Assembly (NCBI RefSeq): GCF_014779765.1
Contig: NZ_JACXZA010000010.1
Span: 78,372 to 142,371 of the forward strand
Length of the DNA stretch: 64,000 nucleotides
Direction: 5' to 3'
Origin: Paenibacillus terricola
GTDB lineage: Bacteria; Bacillota; Bacilli; Paenibacillales; Paenibacillaceae
This document shows, piece after piece, positions 1 through 7,798 of the stretch. Below the pieces are notes generated by a model. That model had not been told where the DNA came from and searched no databases. It was given only the letters and a program-made list of their open reading frames with translations. Made by a program: the position numbers and the translations under genes. Within the stretch, counting starts at the first letter, position 1. The number at the start of each line of letters is the position of its first letter.

Positions 1-276
1 CGATACAGGCGCGGATGCAGCAATCGTATCGAGATTAATGCTTGCTGCAAGTACTTTGCCATAGTTATGGTCGGTATGGTTACCGCCAATTTCGCTGCGT
101 CCAGGCGCACTGAACAGACGAACGTCATCAGCGCCGAACAATTCCTCGTATTGAGTCAGCAGCGAGCCGTAGCGGCTCGTCTGCATATCAAGCATATCCT
201 TGCCGTAAAGGTTGGTCAGCATTTGCTGACCTTCCTGCGATGCGATGCGTTCCTTCATCAATTGCGTAGCTGCCAT
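1..276 (-). CDS. galK: galactokinase, N-terminal part (cut by window edge)
   Basis: Only the first 92 codons are in the window. Galactokinase phosphorylates galactose to galactose-1-phosphate, the entry step of the Leloir pathway in the cytoplasm. The reading frame contains FSAPGRSEIGGNHTDHNYG, a clear match to the galactokinase signature (GR-x-N-x-I-G-E-H-T-D-Y in most members), placed about 50 residues from the start as usual. The ATG at 276 is preferred to the one at 285 because AAGGAG lies 9 nt before it but directly abuts the upstream one. It lies downstream of the endo-galactanase gene on the same strand, so it would metabolise galactose released by that enzyme. A terminator-like hairpin lies in between, so galK may also have its own promoter. 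Confidence 0.9.
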   Translation of the reverse strand, partial: MAATQLMKERIASQEGQQMLTNLYGKDMLDMQTSRYGSLLTQYEELFGADDVRLFSAPGRSEIGGNHTDHNYGKVLAASINLDTIAASAPVS

Positions 277-320
277 ATCGGTCATCTCCTTGATCGTGTC
301 AGTTAACATTTCTATTTTAC

Positions 321-376
321 AAAAAAGCGACTGTCCCCTGCCACCGCCAATGACGATGACGATAGGAACCGCCGCT
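321..376 (-). terminator. rho-independent terminator after the galactanase gene
   Basis: Read on the minus strand, AGCGGC pairs with GTCGCT (one G-T wobble). A mismatch follows, then about five more pairs, a loop of roughly 28 nt and a run of six T. It sits about 85 nt past the galactanase stop and 45 nt before galK, so it would uncouple the two genes at least partly. Confidence 0.55.
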
Positions 377-460
377 TTAACGCGCCTTCGCGTACTTGTA
401 TTCGTGCCAACTGATTCATTTCCTGCTGCTGCTCGTAAGCTTTTGTCGTTTGTTGATCGC

Positions 461-1546
461 TTATCCTTGCGGTACGTTCTCCGGTTCCTTCAGCGTCTCC
501 AGCGATTTCAGCTTCCGTCCTTCGAAATCGAACAGCGTCAGATTCGACCAGTTATTGCCATGCCCAACGGACCATTCCGGCTTGGATGGAATCCAGCATG
601 GCTCCCAATAGTGGAAGCCGATGCCGCGACCGTTCGGCGTCGATTGAATGACGCTAATGAAATCGCGCAAATAATCCGATTGCCCCTGCACGCTTGCTGG
701 ATAGCCAGCATGCAGCTGTTCCTCTTTACTGACGATAAAAGAGAGCTCGCGATTTTGTGCAATCGTCCACGGGTACGCTGTTTCAACAACGACGATGTCT
801 TTATCATAGCGGAGCGCAAGATCCTTCAGATTGTTCTTTAGATCATCCAATGTGCCATGCCACCACGGATAGAACGACAGACCGATCGTATCGAATTGGA
901 CGCCAAGCCGTTCGAACCGATCATAGAACCGCCGGCTTGCCGCATTGTCGCCGCCCCGGTCAATATGGATCATGATGTTCAGATCAGGCTCAACCGCCTT
1001 CGCTGCCTCGATGCCCGCCTTCACCAACGCTGCGAACTTCTCCCACTGCACATCGTTGTCATTCGCCTCACCATCGACGCAGCCATCTCCCCATAGCATG
1101 CCCGGCGTAATCTCATTGCCGATCTGGACCATGTCAGGCATCGTTCCTTGTGCCTGAAGCTCGGTTAATACGAGACGAGTATAATCATACACGGCTTGCG
1201 TTAGCCTTTCAAAATCAAGCGACTCCCATGCCTTCGGCTTCGTCTGATGCGCCGGGTCTGCCCATACGTCCGAGTAGTGGAAGTCGAGCAGAAAATGAAG
1301 CCCCAGTGCCTTAATTCGCTTCGCCATAACGAGTGTCCGCTCCAAGTTGCAGAAGCCGCCCGGCGGGTCATTCCAAATGCGAAGGCGGATGGAATTGACG
1401 CCATTCGCCGCCATAATATGAAGGCAGTCACGCTGCAGGTCGCCCTCGTAGAAAGCGCCTCCGCCCTGCTCGATCTCATCTAGAAACGATACATCCATAC
1501 CTTGAATTCGTACACTGCTCATCGGAACAGACAACCCCTTCGCCAT
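461..1546 (-). CDS. GH53 arabinogalactan endo-beta-1,4-galactanase, cytoplasmic
   Basis: 361 residues. Family GH53 hydrolyses beta-1,4-galactan internally with retention of configuration (B. subtilis GanB is the best-known relative). The single TIM barrel runs from about residue 13 to 345. QIGNEIT (E145, acid/base) and VVVETAYPW (E255, nucleophile) carry the two catalytic glutamates, and IRLRIWNDP and LLDFHYSDVWADP are classic GH53 motifs. There is no signal peptide, so the enzyme should act on imported oligosaccharides. It starts 5 nt after the permease stop, which suggests translational coupling. An in-frame ATG at 1522 is an alternative start; neither has an ideal Shine-Dalgarno. galK follows, completing a galactan-to-galactose-1-phosphate route. 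Confidence 0.92.
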   Translation of the reverse strand: MAKGLSVPMSSVRIQGMDVSFLDEIEQGGGAFYEGDLQRDCLHIMAANGVNSIRLRIWNDPPGGFCNLERTLVMAKRIKALGLHFLLDFHYSDVWADPAHQTKPKAWESLDFERLTQAVYDYTRLVLTELQAQGTMPDMVQIGNEITPGMLWGDGCVDGEANDNDVQWEKFAALVKAGIEAAKAVEPDLNIMIHIDRGGDNAASRRFYDRFERLGVQFDTIGLSFYPWWHGTLDDLKNNLKDLALRYDKDIVVVETAYPWTIAQNRELSFIVSKEEQLHAGYPASVQGQSDYLRDFISVIQSTPNGRGIGFHYWEPCWIPSKPEWSVGHGNNWSNLTLFDFEGRKLKSLETLKEPENVPQG

Positions 1547-1551
1547 GCTAA

Positions 1552-2430
1552 TTATTCTTTAACCGAACCAAGCACGAGACCTTTAACGAAGAACTTCTGC
1601 AAGAACGGATAGACAAGCAATACTGGCATTGCGCCGATGAAGATTTGTGCCGCGTTTACCGTTTTCTGCGAAATGAGAGCCATACTCGCCGGGTCCAAAC
1701 TCATCGAGGTTAGATCTCGTTGAATAATAACCGTCTGCAGGAATGTTGCCAACGGATACTGGTTAGAGCTGTTCGTATAGAGCAGGCCGTCGAACCAAGA
1801 ATTCCAATGGAACACGATGCTGAACAAGCCGAGCGTTGCAATCGCCGGCATCGACACTGGCAGGAAGATGCGGAACAATGTCCTGAAGTGACCAGCTCCG
1901 TCGATCATTGCAGCCTCTTGCAGTTCCTTCGGAATACCGCGGAAGAAGTTCATCATCAGAATCGTCAAGTAGATATTCACCGCGCCCGGAAGCACGAGCG
2001 CCCAGAACGAGCCCATCAGGTGAAGCTTCTGAATGACCATATAGAACGGCACCAGTCCACCGTTAAATACCATCGCGAAGACAAAGATCCAAGAATAGAT
2101 CGTCCGGCCTTTGAATTCGCTGTTCTCCTTCGCAAGCGGGTACGCCGCCATAAAGGCGAGCAGCAGCGTCAGCGACGTCCCAAGAACAGTACGCTTGACC
2201 GATACCCAGAGCGAATGCAGGAAGATCGGATTATCGATCGTCTTCTTGTAGGCTTCCAGCGTGAATTGCACCGGCCAGAGGTTTACAAGATTGGCATCCG
2301 CGGCCGACTTGGCACTGAACGATACGGCCAGCACATGGACCAACGGAATGATGCAAGCGATCGACAGAAGCAGAAGACCGATGGTGTTGAATACCGTGAA
2401 TACTCGGTACGATAATGTTTTATGATACAT
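1552..2430 (-). CDS. carbohydrate ABC transporter permease (LplC/MalG type)
   Basis: 292 residues, six predicted membrane helices. This is an inner-membrane channel subunit of a CUT1-family importer. The cytoplasmic EAA loop (EAAMIDGAGHFRTLFRIFLP, about residues 190-210) that docks to the ATPase is intact. GAGAGG lies 7 nt before the ATG. It follows the partner permease by 21 nt and precedes the GH53 gene, so it probably imports galacto-oligosaccharides. No ATP-binding subunit is nearby, as is usual when a shared MsmX-type ATPase energises many importers; that part is inferred from the family. Confidence 0.93.
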   Translation of the reverse strand: MYHKTLSYRVFTVFNTIGLLLLSIACIIPLVHVLAVSFSAKSAADANLVNLWPVQFTLEAYKKTIDNPIFLHSLWVSVKRTVLGTSLTLLLAFMAAYPLAKENSEFKGRTIYSWIFVFAMVFNGGLVPFYMVIQKLHLMGSFWALVLPGAVNIYLTILMMNFFRGIPKELQEAAMIDGAGHFRTLFRIFLPVSMPAIATLGLFSIVFHWNSWFDGLLYTNSSNQYPLATFLQTVIIQRDLTSMSLDPASMALISQKTVNAAQIFIGAMPVLLVYPFLQKFFVKGLVLGSVKE

Positions 2431-2451
2431 GTCTCTCTCCCTCTCACGTCA

Positions 2452-3345
2452 TTAGAAGATTCGGTAATTGGCCCATTTGTACGCGATCCGGTAGGACACA
2501 AAGATGAGCACCATGCTGATGACCGATTTGAACAATCCGATTGCCGTCGCGAAGCCCATGTTGCCTCCGAGAATACCAATTCGGTAAACGAACGTATCGA
2601 GAATGTCTCCCTTATCGTAGACGAGTCCGTTGTACAGGTTGAAAATTTGGTCGAAGCCTGCATTGAGCACGTTGCCGAGCGCAAGCGTGCCTACGACGAT
2701 CGTTATCGGCATGATGGACGGGATCGTAATGTGCAGCGTTTGCTTCAACCGGCTTGCGCCGTCAACCTCGGCTGCTTCGTACAGTGCCGGGTTAATGTTA
2801 GCCAATGCCGCCAAGAAGACGATTGCGCCGTAGCCGAACTCTTTCCATACATCCGAGACGATGACCGTTACGCGAAACCAATTGCCATCACCCAGGAAGA
2901 AGATCGGTCCGATGCCTATCGATTCGAGAATCCGATTAATGAAACCTCCATCGGTCGACAGAACGTTGAGCAGAATGCCGCCGAGAATGACCCACGACAG
3001 GAAGTGCGGCAAGTAAACCATCGTCTGTACGTACCGTTTGAACAAATCTTTGCGTACTTCATTCAAGAAGATCGCGAATGTGAAAGGCGCTACCAGATTG
3101 AAGAAGAGCTTGAGCACGGCGATAACGACCGTGTTCCAGATCACCTGCATGCTGTCCTCGCGTTCGAATAGAAATCTGAAGTTATCCAGCCCAACCCACT
3201 TCGACCCTCCGATGCCAAGCCGCGGTTTAAAGTCCTGGAATGCCATGACGATACCCGCCATCGGCAAATAACTGAAAGCGATCAAAAACAGCAGTGATGG
3301 CAGTACCATCAAGTGAAGCGGCCAGTATTTCTTTAGATGTGTCAT
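2452..3345 (-). CDS. sugar ABC transporter permease (LplB/MalF type)
   Basis: 297 residues and about six membrane helices. It is the partner of the following LplC-type permease and forms the heterodimeric channel with it. The EAA loop (EAAEVDGASRLKQTLHITIP, near residue 195) is present. The start chosen is the ATG at 3345 because AGGGGGA lies 8 nt upstream. An in-frame ATG at 3375 would add ten residues but overlaps the cre-like site and has no Shine-Dalgarno. It is the first gene of the permease-permease-GH53 unit, which has its own promoter, separated from the solute-binding protein gene by a terminator and a repeat array. Confidence 0.93.
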   Translation of the reverse strand: MTHLKKYWPLHLMVLPSLLFLIAFSYLPMAGIVMAFQDFKPRLGIGGSKWVGLDNFRFLFEREDSMQVIWNTVVIAVLKLFFNLVAPFTFAIFLNEVRKDLFKRYVQTMVYLPHFLSWVILGGILLNVLSTDGGFINRILESIGIGPIFFLGDGNWFRVTVIVSDVWKEFGYGAIVFLAALANINPALYEAAEVDGASRLKQTLHITIPSIMPITIVVGTLALGNVLNAGFDQIFNLYNGLVYDKGDILDTFVYRIGILGGNMGFATAIGLFKSVISMVLIFVSYRIAYKWANYRIF

Positions 3346-3375
3346 TCGCTCGTTCCCCCTGACTCGAGTCTCCAA

Positions 3376-3403
3376 TGTAAACGTTTATGTTCGAATTATA
3401 GCA
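3376..3403 (-). promoter_or_regulatory. permease promoter: extended -10 plus cre-like site
   Basis: On the minus strand TGC-TATAAT (-10 hexamer at 3395-3400) is an extended -10 with no good -35 at 17 bp, the pattern of an activator-dependent promoter. TGTAAACGTTTATG (plus strand, 3376-3389) matches 12 of 14 positions of the CcpA cre consensus TGWAANCGNTNWCA and would overlap the transcription start. The same arrangement precedes the solute-binding gene of this locus. Confidence 0.55.
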
Positions 3404-3476
3404 AGTGGGCTAGGAGGGTTAGTAGACATCAAACCCAACATAAATGGCACAATTGCAACCAATGTGTTGGACCTGC

Positions 3477-3574
3477 CTAAGTCCTCCCTGCAAGGAGGAT
3501 TCTAGGGGCTCTGCCCCTTGGACCCCGTTGATTTAAACACCTGGAATTTATAGGGGCTCCGCCCCTTGAAACCC
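3477..3574. repeat. interspersed hairpin repeats related to the adjacent tandem array
   Basis: TCCTCCCTGCAAGGAGGA (3482-3499) is a short hairpin. It is followed by TAGGGGCTCTGCCCCTTGG at 3503, and the GGGGC-type hairpin recurs at 3551 as TAGGGGCTCCGCCCCTTGA. The order of a TCCTCC hairpin followed by a GC-rich hairpin is the same as at the start of each 148-bp tandem unit, so these look like diverged relatives. No coding frame runs through them. Confidence 0.6.
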
Positions 3575-3637
3575 TGTGTTTTCCTAACTAGATTGATATT
3601 TCTAAACATTTACAACCAGATTTTCTACCCACCTAAA

Positions 3638-4219
3638 TCCTCCCTGCTAGGGAGGACCCCCGGGGTTTCCAACCCCGGGACCCCGGAAGGGGCTGTCGGC
3701 AGGACTTAGGCGCGGTTGAGTTGACTCCGTGCTTGGGGACGCGTGCCCTTGCAGGGCACAGCTTTCTTTCGAGCTTTATTTCCTCCCTCCATCGCATGGG
3801 AGGACCCCCGGGGTTTCCAACCCCGGGACCCCGGAAGGGGCTGTCGGCAGGACTTAGGCGCGGTTGAGTTGACTCCGTGCTTAGGGACGCGTGCCCTTGC
3901 AGGGCACAGCTTTCTTTCGAGCTTTATTTCCTCCCTCCATCGCATGGGAGGACCCCCGGGGTTTCCAACCCCGGGACCCCGGAAGGGGTTGTCGGCAGGA
4001 CTGAGGCGCGGTTGAGTTGACTGCGTGCTTGGGGACGCGTGCCCTTGCAGGGCACAGCTTTCTTTCGAGCTTTATTTCCTCCCTCCATCGCATGGGAGGA
4101 CCTCCGGGGTTTCCAACCCCGGGACCCCGGAAGGGGCTGTCGGCAGGACTTAGGCGCGGTTGAGTTGACTCCGTGCTTAGGGACGCGTGCCCTTGCAGGG
4201 CACAGCTTTCTTTCGAGCT
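3638..4219. repeat. tandem array of about 3.9 copies of a 148-bp GC-rich unit
   Basis: The landmark AGGACCCCCGGGG (AGGACCTCCGGGG in the last copy) begins at 3653, 3801, 3949 and 4097, exactly 148 bp apart. Copies differ at only a few positions, for example CTTGGGG or CTTAGGG, and CTGCGTG in copy three. Each unit holds three inverted repeats: a TCCTCCC/GGGAGGA hairpin, a nine-pair CCCGGGGTT-TCC-AACCCCGGG hairpin, and GTGCCCT-TGC-AGGGCAC. Because 148 is not a multiple of three, the frame changes from copy to copy, so open frames here are not a repeat protein. The array lies between the terminator of the solute-binding gene and the promoter of the permease genes. The units directly abut, without spacers, so this is not a CRISPR. 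Confidence 0.93.
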
Positions 4220-4243
4220 GCTTTGAGTTGTGTGTGCCGATAC

Positions 4244-4284
4244 AAAAAAATGTCCCACATTCACCGGAGTGATGTGGGACATTT
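4244..4284 (-). terminator. strong terminator after the solute-binding protein gene
   Basis: AAATGTCCCACAT and ATGTGGGACATTT pair over 13 bp around an 11-nt loop, followed on the minus strand by seven T. It lies about 33 nt past the stop codon. It should stop most transcripts before the repeat array, giving the usual excess of binding protein over permease. Confidence 0.93.
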
Positions 4285-4316
4285 CTCATACGGATCGGAA
4301 CAATGCCGAGCCTATG

Positions 4317-6032
4317 TTATTTCTTGATGCCGTCGTACCACGTGTTAACTTCCGTCGTGATTTGGTCGCCGCCGGAGCTCTTCCACGTTTCTACGAATTT
4401 GTCGAACGAATCAGCTGGCTTCTCGCCATAGATGATTTCGTTGAACGTTTGAGCTTCGATCTTCTTCAGGTAGTCGAATTTCGTCTTCATCGTTTCTGTC
4501 GAAGGACCTGTGTACATATTCATCATGCCAGCGTCCTTCTGACCCATGAGCACAACTGCTGCTGCAGGCGTTTCTTTACCGAAGTTGTTCTTCAGGTCTT
4601 TCTCCATACGCGTCGTTGCTTCTTTGCCGTCTGCCAGATTGAGCAATGCTTTCATCTGAGCGTCTGGAATACGAGCGCCGTCGCGAACGAGCAGATAACG
4701 AACCGTACTCATAGAGCCACCCGAGATGTTATCGTCGCCGTATACCGCGTTGCCGTTAGCGTCAAGCTCATAGTCATAGCCTTTGAACAGGCCGTTCTCG
4801 AACGGACCGCCCGGCTGCGGGTCTGCCATATTGTCGAACATGTAATTTTGGTACGTAAACAGTGCTTCCGGATTTTTCATGTCCTTATTGATCAGAATTA
4901 CGCCGTTAGAGAATGCAGTGCCATGGCGGCCTACTTTTCCATCCGGGCCTGCTGGCAGTGCGATTGGCTTCCATACGGCATTCGGATCATTCTTCACCGT
5001 ATCTTGAAGCGGCCATCCGCTCATCCAGTAAGGGCCTGGGATAATGCCTGCCGTGCCTGCAACTGCTGGCTCGGACGTTTTGTTCTCATCCCACAGTGCT
5101 GCTTCCTTCGGAATGAAGCCTTTCGTATACCATTCGTTCAGCTTCTGCAGACCTTGCTTCATGCCTGCATTCACCGAGCCATACTCCAGCTTGCCGTCTG
5201 CGCCAACATTCCATTGCTGTGGAATCGTACCATATGCGCCGAAGATCCATGATGGATCGCCCATCCAATTGTTCATCGACGATTTGAAGCCGATGCTCAG
5301 TGGAACAACTTTGTCTGGAGCAAGACCACTCGGATTGTTGTTCTTGAACGCTTCCATAACCGTTTCAAGCTCTTCGATCGTCGTAGGAGCTTTCATGTTC
5401 AATTTATCCAGCCAGTCCTGGCGGATCCAGAGCAGGTAGTCGTTGTTGTATGCATAATCAAGGATCGGAATCGCCATGCGAGCGCCATCGCGCAAGTATG
5501 GATTCCAAACATTCGAGTCAAGATTCATCGCTGATTTCCACGTGTCATTCGCATACTTGTCGAACAGCGCACCAGCGTCTTGGAAGGCGCCGGAGTCGAT
5601 CAAGTCTTGGATGAGCTGTGGGTCTTCGTTGCCTGCAACGATTACGTCTGGCAATTCTTGACCCGACGTCAATGCTAGGCGAAGCTTAGTCGCATATGCA
5701 TTGTTCGTATTCGCAACGGACCAAAGCGATTTAATCTCTATGCCGAGCGTGTCCTTCGCCCATTTCGTAGCGACGTTATTCTCGATCGTCTCGCCGTTCT
5801 TGAATTTCACTTCAGGGGCAACAGCCCATACAGTGGAGATCGACACCGGAGGATCGTATTTATCTTTATATGCACTTGTCTCTTCCGAACCGGTCTCCGT
5901 TTTCGTTCCAGTCGTCGTTCCTGTGGAATCAGTCGTTTTCTTGTCATCCTTGCTGCCGCCGCATGCTGCAAGTGCAATCATCAGAAACAGAGAAAGTGTC
6001 AACAGTAGTGTTGCTCTAACTTTGGCTCTCAT
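4317..6032 (-). CDS. extracellular sugar-binding lipoprotein (LplA type)
   Basis: 571 residues. This is the solute-binding subunit of the ABC importer whose permeases lie downstream. The N-terminus is a lipoprotein signal peptide ending in IALAAC, so the mature protein is tethered to the outer face of the membrane. A Ser/Thr/Lys-rich linker follows, then a family-1 type binding fold of the long LplA subclass. The start at 6032 is chosen because AAGGGGG lies 6 nt upstream; the ATG at 6050 lies ahead of that site. Gene order (kinase, regulator, binding protein, permeases, GH53, galK) suggests that galactan oligosaccharides are the ligand; that is inference. Confidence 0.92.
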   Translation of the reverse strand: MRAKVRATLLLTLSLFLMIALAACGGSKDDKKTTDSTGTTTGTKTETGSEETSAYKDKYDPPVSISTVWAVAPEVKFKNGETIENNVATKWAKDTLGIEIKSLWSVANTNNAYATKLRLALTSGQELPDVIVAGNEDPQLIQDLIDSGAFQDAGALFDKYANDTWKSAMNLDSNVWNPYLRDGARMAIPILDYAYNNDYLLWIRQDWLDKLNMKAPTTIEELETVMEAFKNNNPSGLAPDKVVPLSIGFKSSMNNWMGDPSWIFGAYGTIPQQWNVGADGKLEYGSVNAGMKQGLQKLNEWYTKGFIPKEAALWDENKTSEPAVAGTAGIIPGPYWMSGWPLQDTVKNDPNAVWKPIALPAGPDGKVGRHGTAFSNGVILINKDMKNPEALFTYQNYMFDNMADPQPGGPFENGLFKGYDYELDANGNAVYGDDNISGGSMSTVRYLLVRDGARIPDAQMKALLNLADGKEATTRMEKDLKNNFGKETPAAAVVLMGQKDAGMMNMYTGPSTETMKTKFDYLKKIEAQTFNEIIYGEKPADSFDKFVETWKSSGGDQITTEVNTWYDGIKK

Positions 6033-6051
6033 GTTGTTCCCCCTTATCATA

Positions 6052-6070
6052 TGTTTACGTTTTCATTATA
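6052..6070 (-). promoter_or_regulatory. promoter and cre site of the sugar-binding lipoprotein gene
   Basis: On the minus strand a perfect TATAAT (6065-6070) has no good -35 at 17 bp. It is overlapped by TGAAAACGTAAACA (6052-6065), which matches 13 of 14 positions of the CcpA cre consensus. This suggests activation by the neighbouring AraC-type response regulator and repression by CcpA when preferred carbon is present. Confidence 0.6.
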
Positions 6071-6148
6071 GAATGGGGGTGCCAAGCGGCCTATGTCATA
6101 AATCGAACATTTCTGCACCTTTGACAACCATTTGATCGTTATGAACGC

Positions 6149-7798
6149 TTAATCTGCCATGTCGCGGAATTCTTGCGGTGTCATGCCGTAATACTTCTTG
6201 AACATTTTGCTGAAGTATTGCGGATTCTGATACCCGAGCTCCGCGGTAATTTCGTATATTTTCTTATTCGTCTTCTTAAGCATGTAATGCGCTCGCTCCA
6301 TCCGCATTCGAATGATATATTCGCTGAGGCTCTCGCCAGTGTCGGCCTTATAGATTTTGGACAAATAGACGGGGTGCAAATATACCTTATCCGCAATCGT
6401 CTTAACGGATGTATCCTGACCTAACGTTTCTTCTACAATTTCCTGCACTTGCTTCACCAGATGCGTTCGTGTTGATGATTCGGTTGATGACAGCTCCGAT
6501 TCAAGCTTGCCAAGCATACTAACCGCCCAACCGCGAAGCTTGTCCTGCGAATGAATGCCTGAACGGTCCAGCAGCATATCGAATGCCGAATGGTCGATAT
6601 CGGTCATGAACTGCCCCCGCTTATGCGCGCTGTACATGAATGCATTAGACACATAGAGGAATACCTCGTACAGATGCTCTCTTGAACGGGTTGTCCGTCC
6701 CAGCAGATCAAATACTTCATGGATTTTGTCACGAGCAGAGCTCCACTGCTTGGATTCGAGCAAATGCAGCAGCGTCGGCGGCTTATGAAGCTGCTCCAGC
6801 GCTTTCGCGGGAAGCGAGCGATCCACCATTTCTTCGAGGAAATGAATCGAATGGTTTTGATCAGCCCCCTGCTCATTCAGGAAAAATGCGCTTAACGCAC
6901 TGCGATAGCCGTCTGCCACTCCTTCAGGAAACGAGAACCACCGTGTGATAAAACAGGACGTCTCCGAACGCAGAAACTTGCTCGTCTGTTCTTGGAAACG
7001 AACAGCCGCCTCAGATAATTGCTCGCGGACGGCCGGTCCAGGCTGCTCGACTGCGCCATAACGCTTCCTGCTGTTGTCCTTCATCTGGGCGAGCAGTACG
7101 AGGCAATCATGCGGCGTTTTGCCGCACCAGACACGGAAGCTTCCGCCGAATATTTCCTCGGCAATATTGCCGACAGCATACTCCATCAGAGAAGCAGATT
7201 GCGCGTCAGATTCGTCGAACGGGGTGCTGTATTGGATTAACATCAGCACTGCTGGCTCATCGACGGAAAGTGTAATTTCATACTGCTGGAGCTTATTTTG
7301 TACCAAAGCGCCGTTTAGTTGATGCCCTAACAGCAAGTCATGCAGCAGATGGTTACGAAGCACTGTATAGTCCGATTTGCGGTCATACATAAGTTGGTTG
7401 TACTTATCGGCTTCTTTCCACTCCTCATGCAGCTTCTCAACCGCATTGGAGATGCTGACGACGAATTCATCATCGTTCACGGGCTTTAGAATATAATCTG
7501 CAGCCTTGAGCTGCAGCGCGCGTTTCGCATACTCGAAATCCGAGTGTCCCGTCAGCAGCATGCAGCGTACGTTCGGCCACCGCTCGGCAATTTCTGCAAT
7601 AAGCTCGAGCCCATCCATTCCCGGCATCCGAATATCGCTTACGACAATATCAATCTCCTGCTCTTCAAGCAGCTGCAGCGCTTCTTTCGCTGATTCCGCT
7701 TGATATACGCTACGAACGCCAAGATCCTGCCATGGAATCGTTCGCGCCAAGCTTTCTGTTACGTATGACTCATCGTCCACAAGTAATATATCAATCAT
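6149..7798 (-). CDS. AraC-family response regulator (YesN type)
   Basis: 549 residues. An N-terminal receiver domain (residues 1-120, phosphoacceptor D55 in VVSDIRMPGMDG, conserved K in LKPVND) is followed by a long middle region. A C-terminal AraC/XylS double helix-turn-helix covers about the last 100 residues (VYLHPVYLSKIYK and YQNPQYFSKMFKKYYGMTP). AGGAGG lies 7 nt before the ATG, inside the end of the kinase gene, and the two overlap by 4 nt. Such regulators activate the adjacent sugar-transport operon after phosphorylation by the partner kinase. Here the target is probably the solute-binding gene 116 nt downstream. Confidence 0.94.
   Translation of the reverse strand: MIDILLVDDESYVTESLARTIPWQDLGVRSVYQAESAKEALQLLEEQEIDIVVSDIRMPGMDGLELIAEIAERWPNVRCMLLTGHSDFEYAKRALQLKAADYILKPVNDDEFVVSISNAVEKLHEEWKEADKYNQLMYDRKSDYTVLRNHLLHDLLLGHQLNGALVQNKLQQYEITLSVDEPAVLMLIQYSTPFDESDAQSASLMEYAVGNIAEEIFGGSFRVWCGKTPHDCLVLLAQMKDNSRKRYGAVEQPGPAVREQLSEAAVRFQEQTSKFLRSETSCFITRWFSFPEGVADGYRSALSAFFLNEQGADQNHSIHFLEEMVDRSLPAKALEQLHKPPTLLHLLESKQWSSARDKIHEVFDLLGRTTRSREHLYEVFLYVSNAFMYSAHKRGQFMTDIDHSAFDMLLDRSGIHSQDKLRGWAVSMLGKLESELSSTESSTRTHLVKQVQEIVEETLGQDTSVKTIADKVYLHPVYLSKIYKADTGESLSEYIIRMRMERAHYMLKKTNKKIYEITAELGYQNPQYFSKMFKKYYGMTPQEFRDMAD

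Noticed and set aside
277..460. A 33-codon frame between the galactanase gene and galK
   Set aside because: It runs through the terminator hairpin, has no Shine-Dalgarno and no protein-like pattern.
1720..3171. Long plus-strand frames (231 and 249 codons) opposite the permeases
   Set aside because: Shadows of the two permease genes; Arg/Gln/Asp-rich composition typical of antisense translation of membrane proteins.
3638..4219. CRISPR array
   Set aside because: Units of 148 bp are directly adjacent with no variable spacers, and no cas genes are present.
3706..4289. Several open frames on both strands within the 148-bp repeats (up to 133 codons)
   Set aside because: The repeat period is not divisible by three, so frames shift between copies, and no frame has a ribosome-binding site. 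They are GC-rich repeat artefacts.
4230..5252. 340-codon plus-strand frame opposite the sugar-binding lipoprotein
   Set aside because: Antisense shadow of a well-supported lipoprotein gene; Cys/Arg/His-rich composition and no family match.
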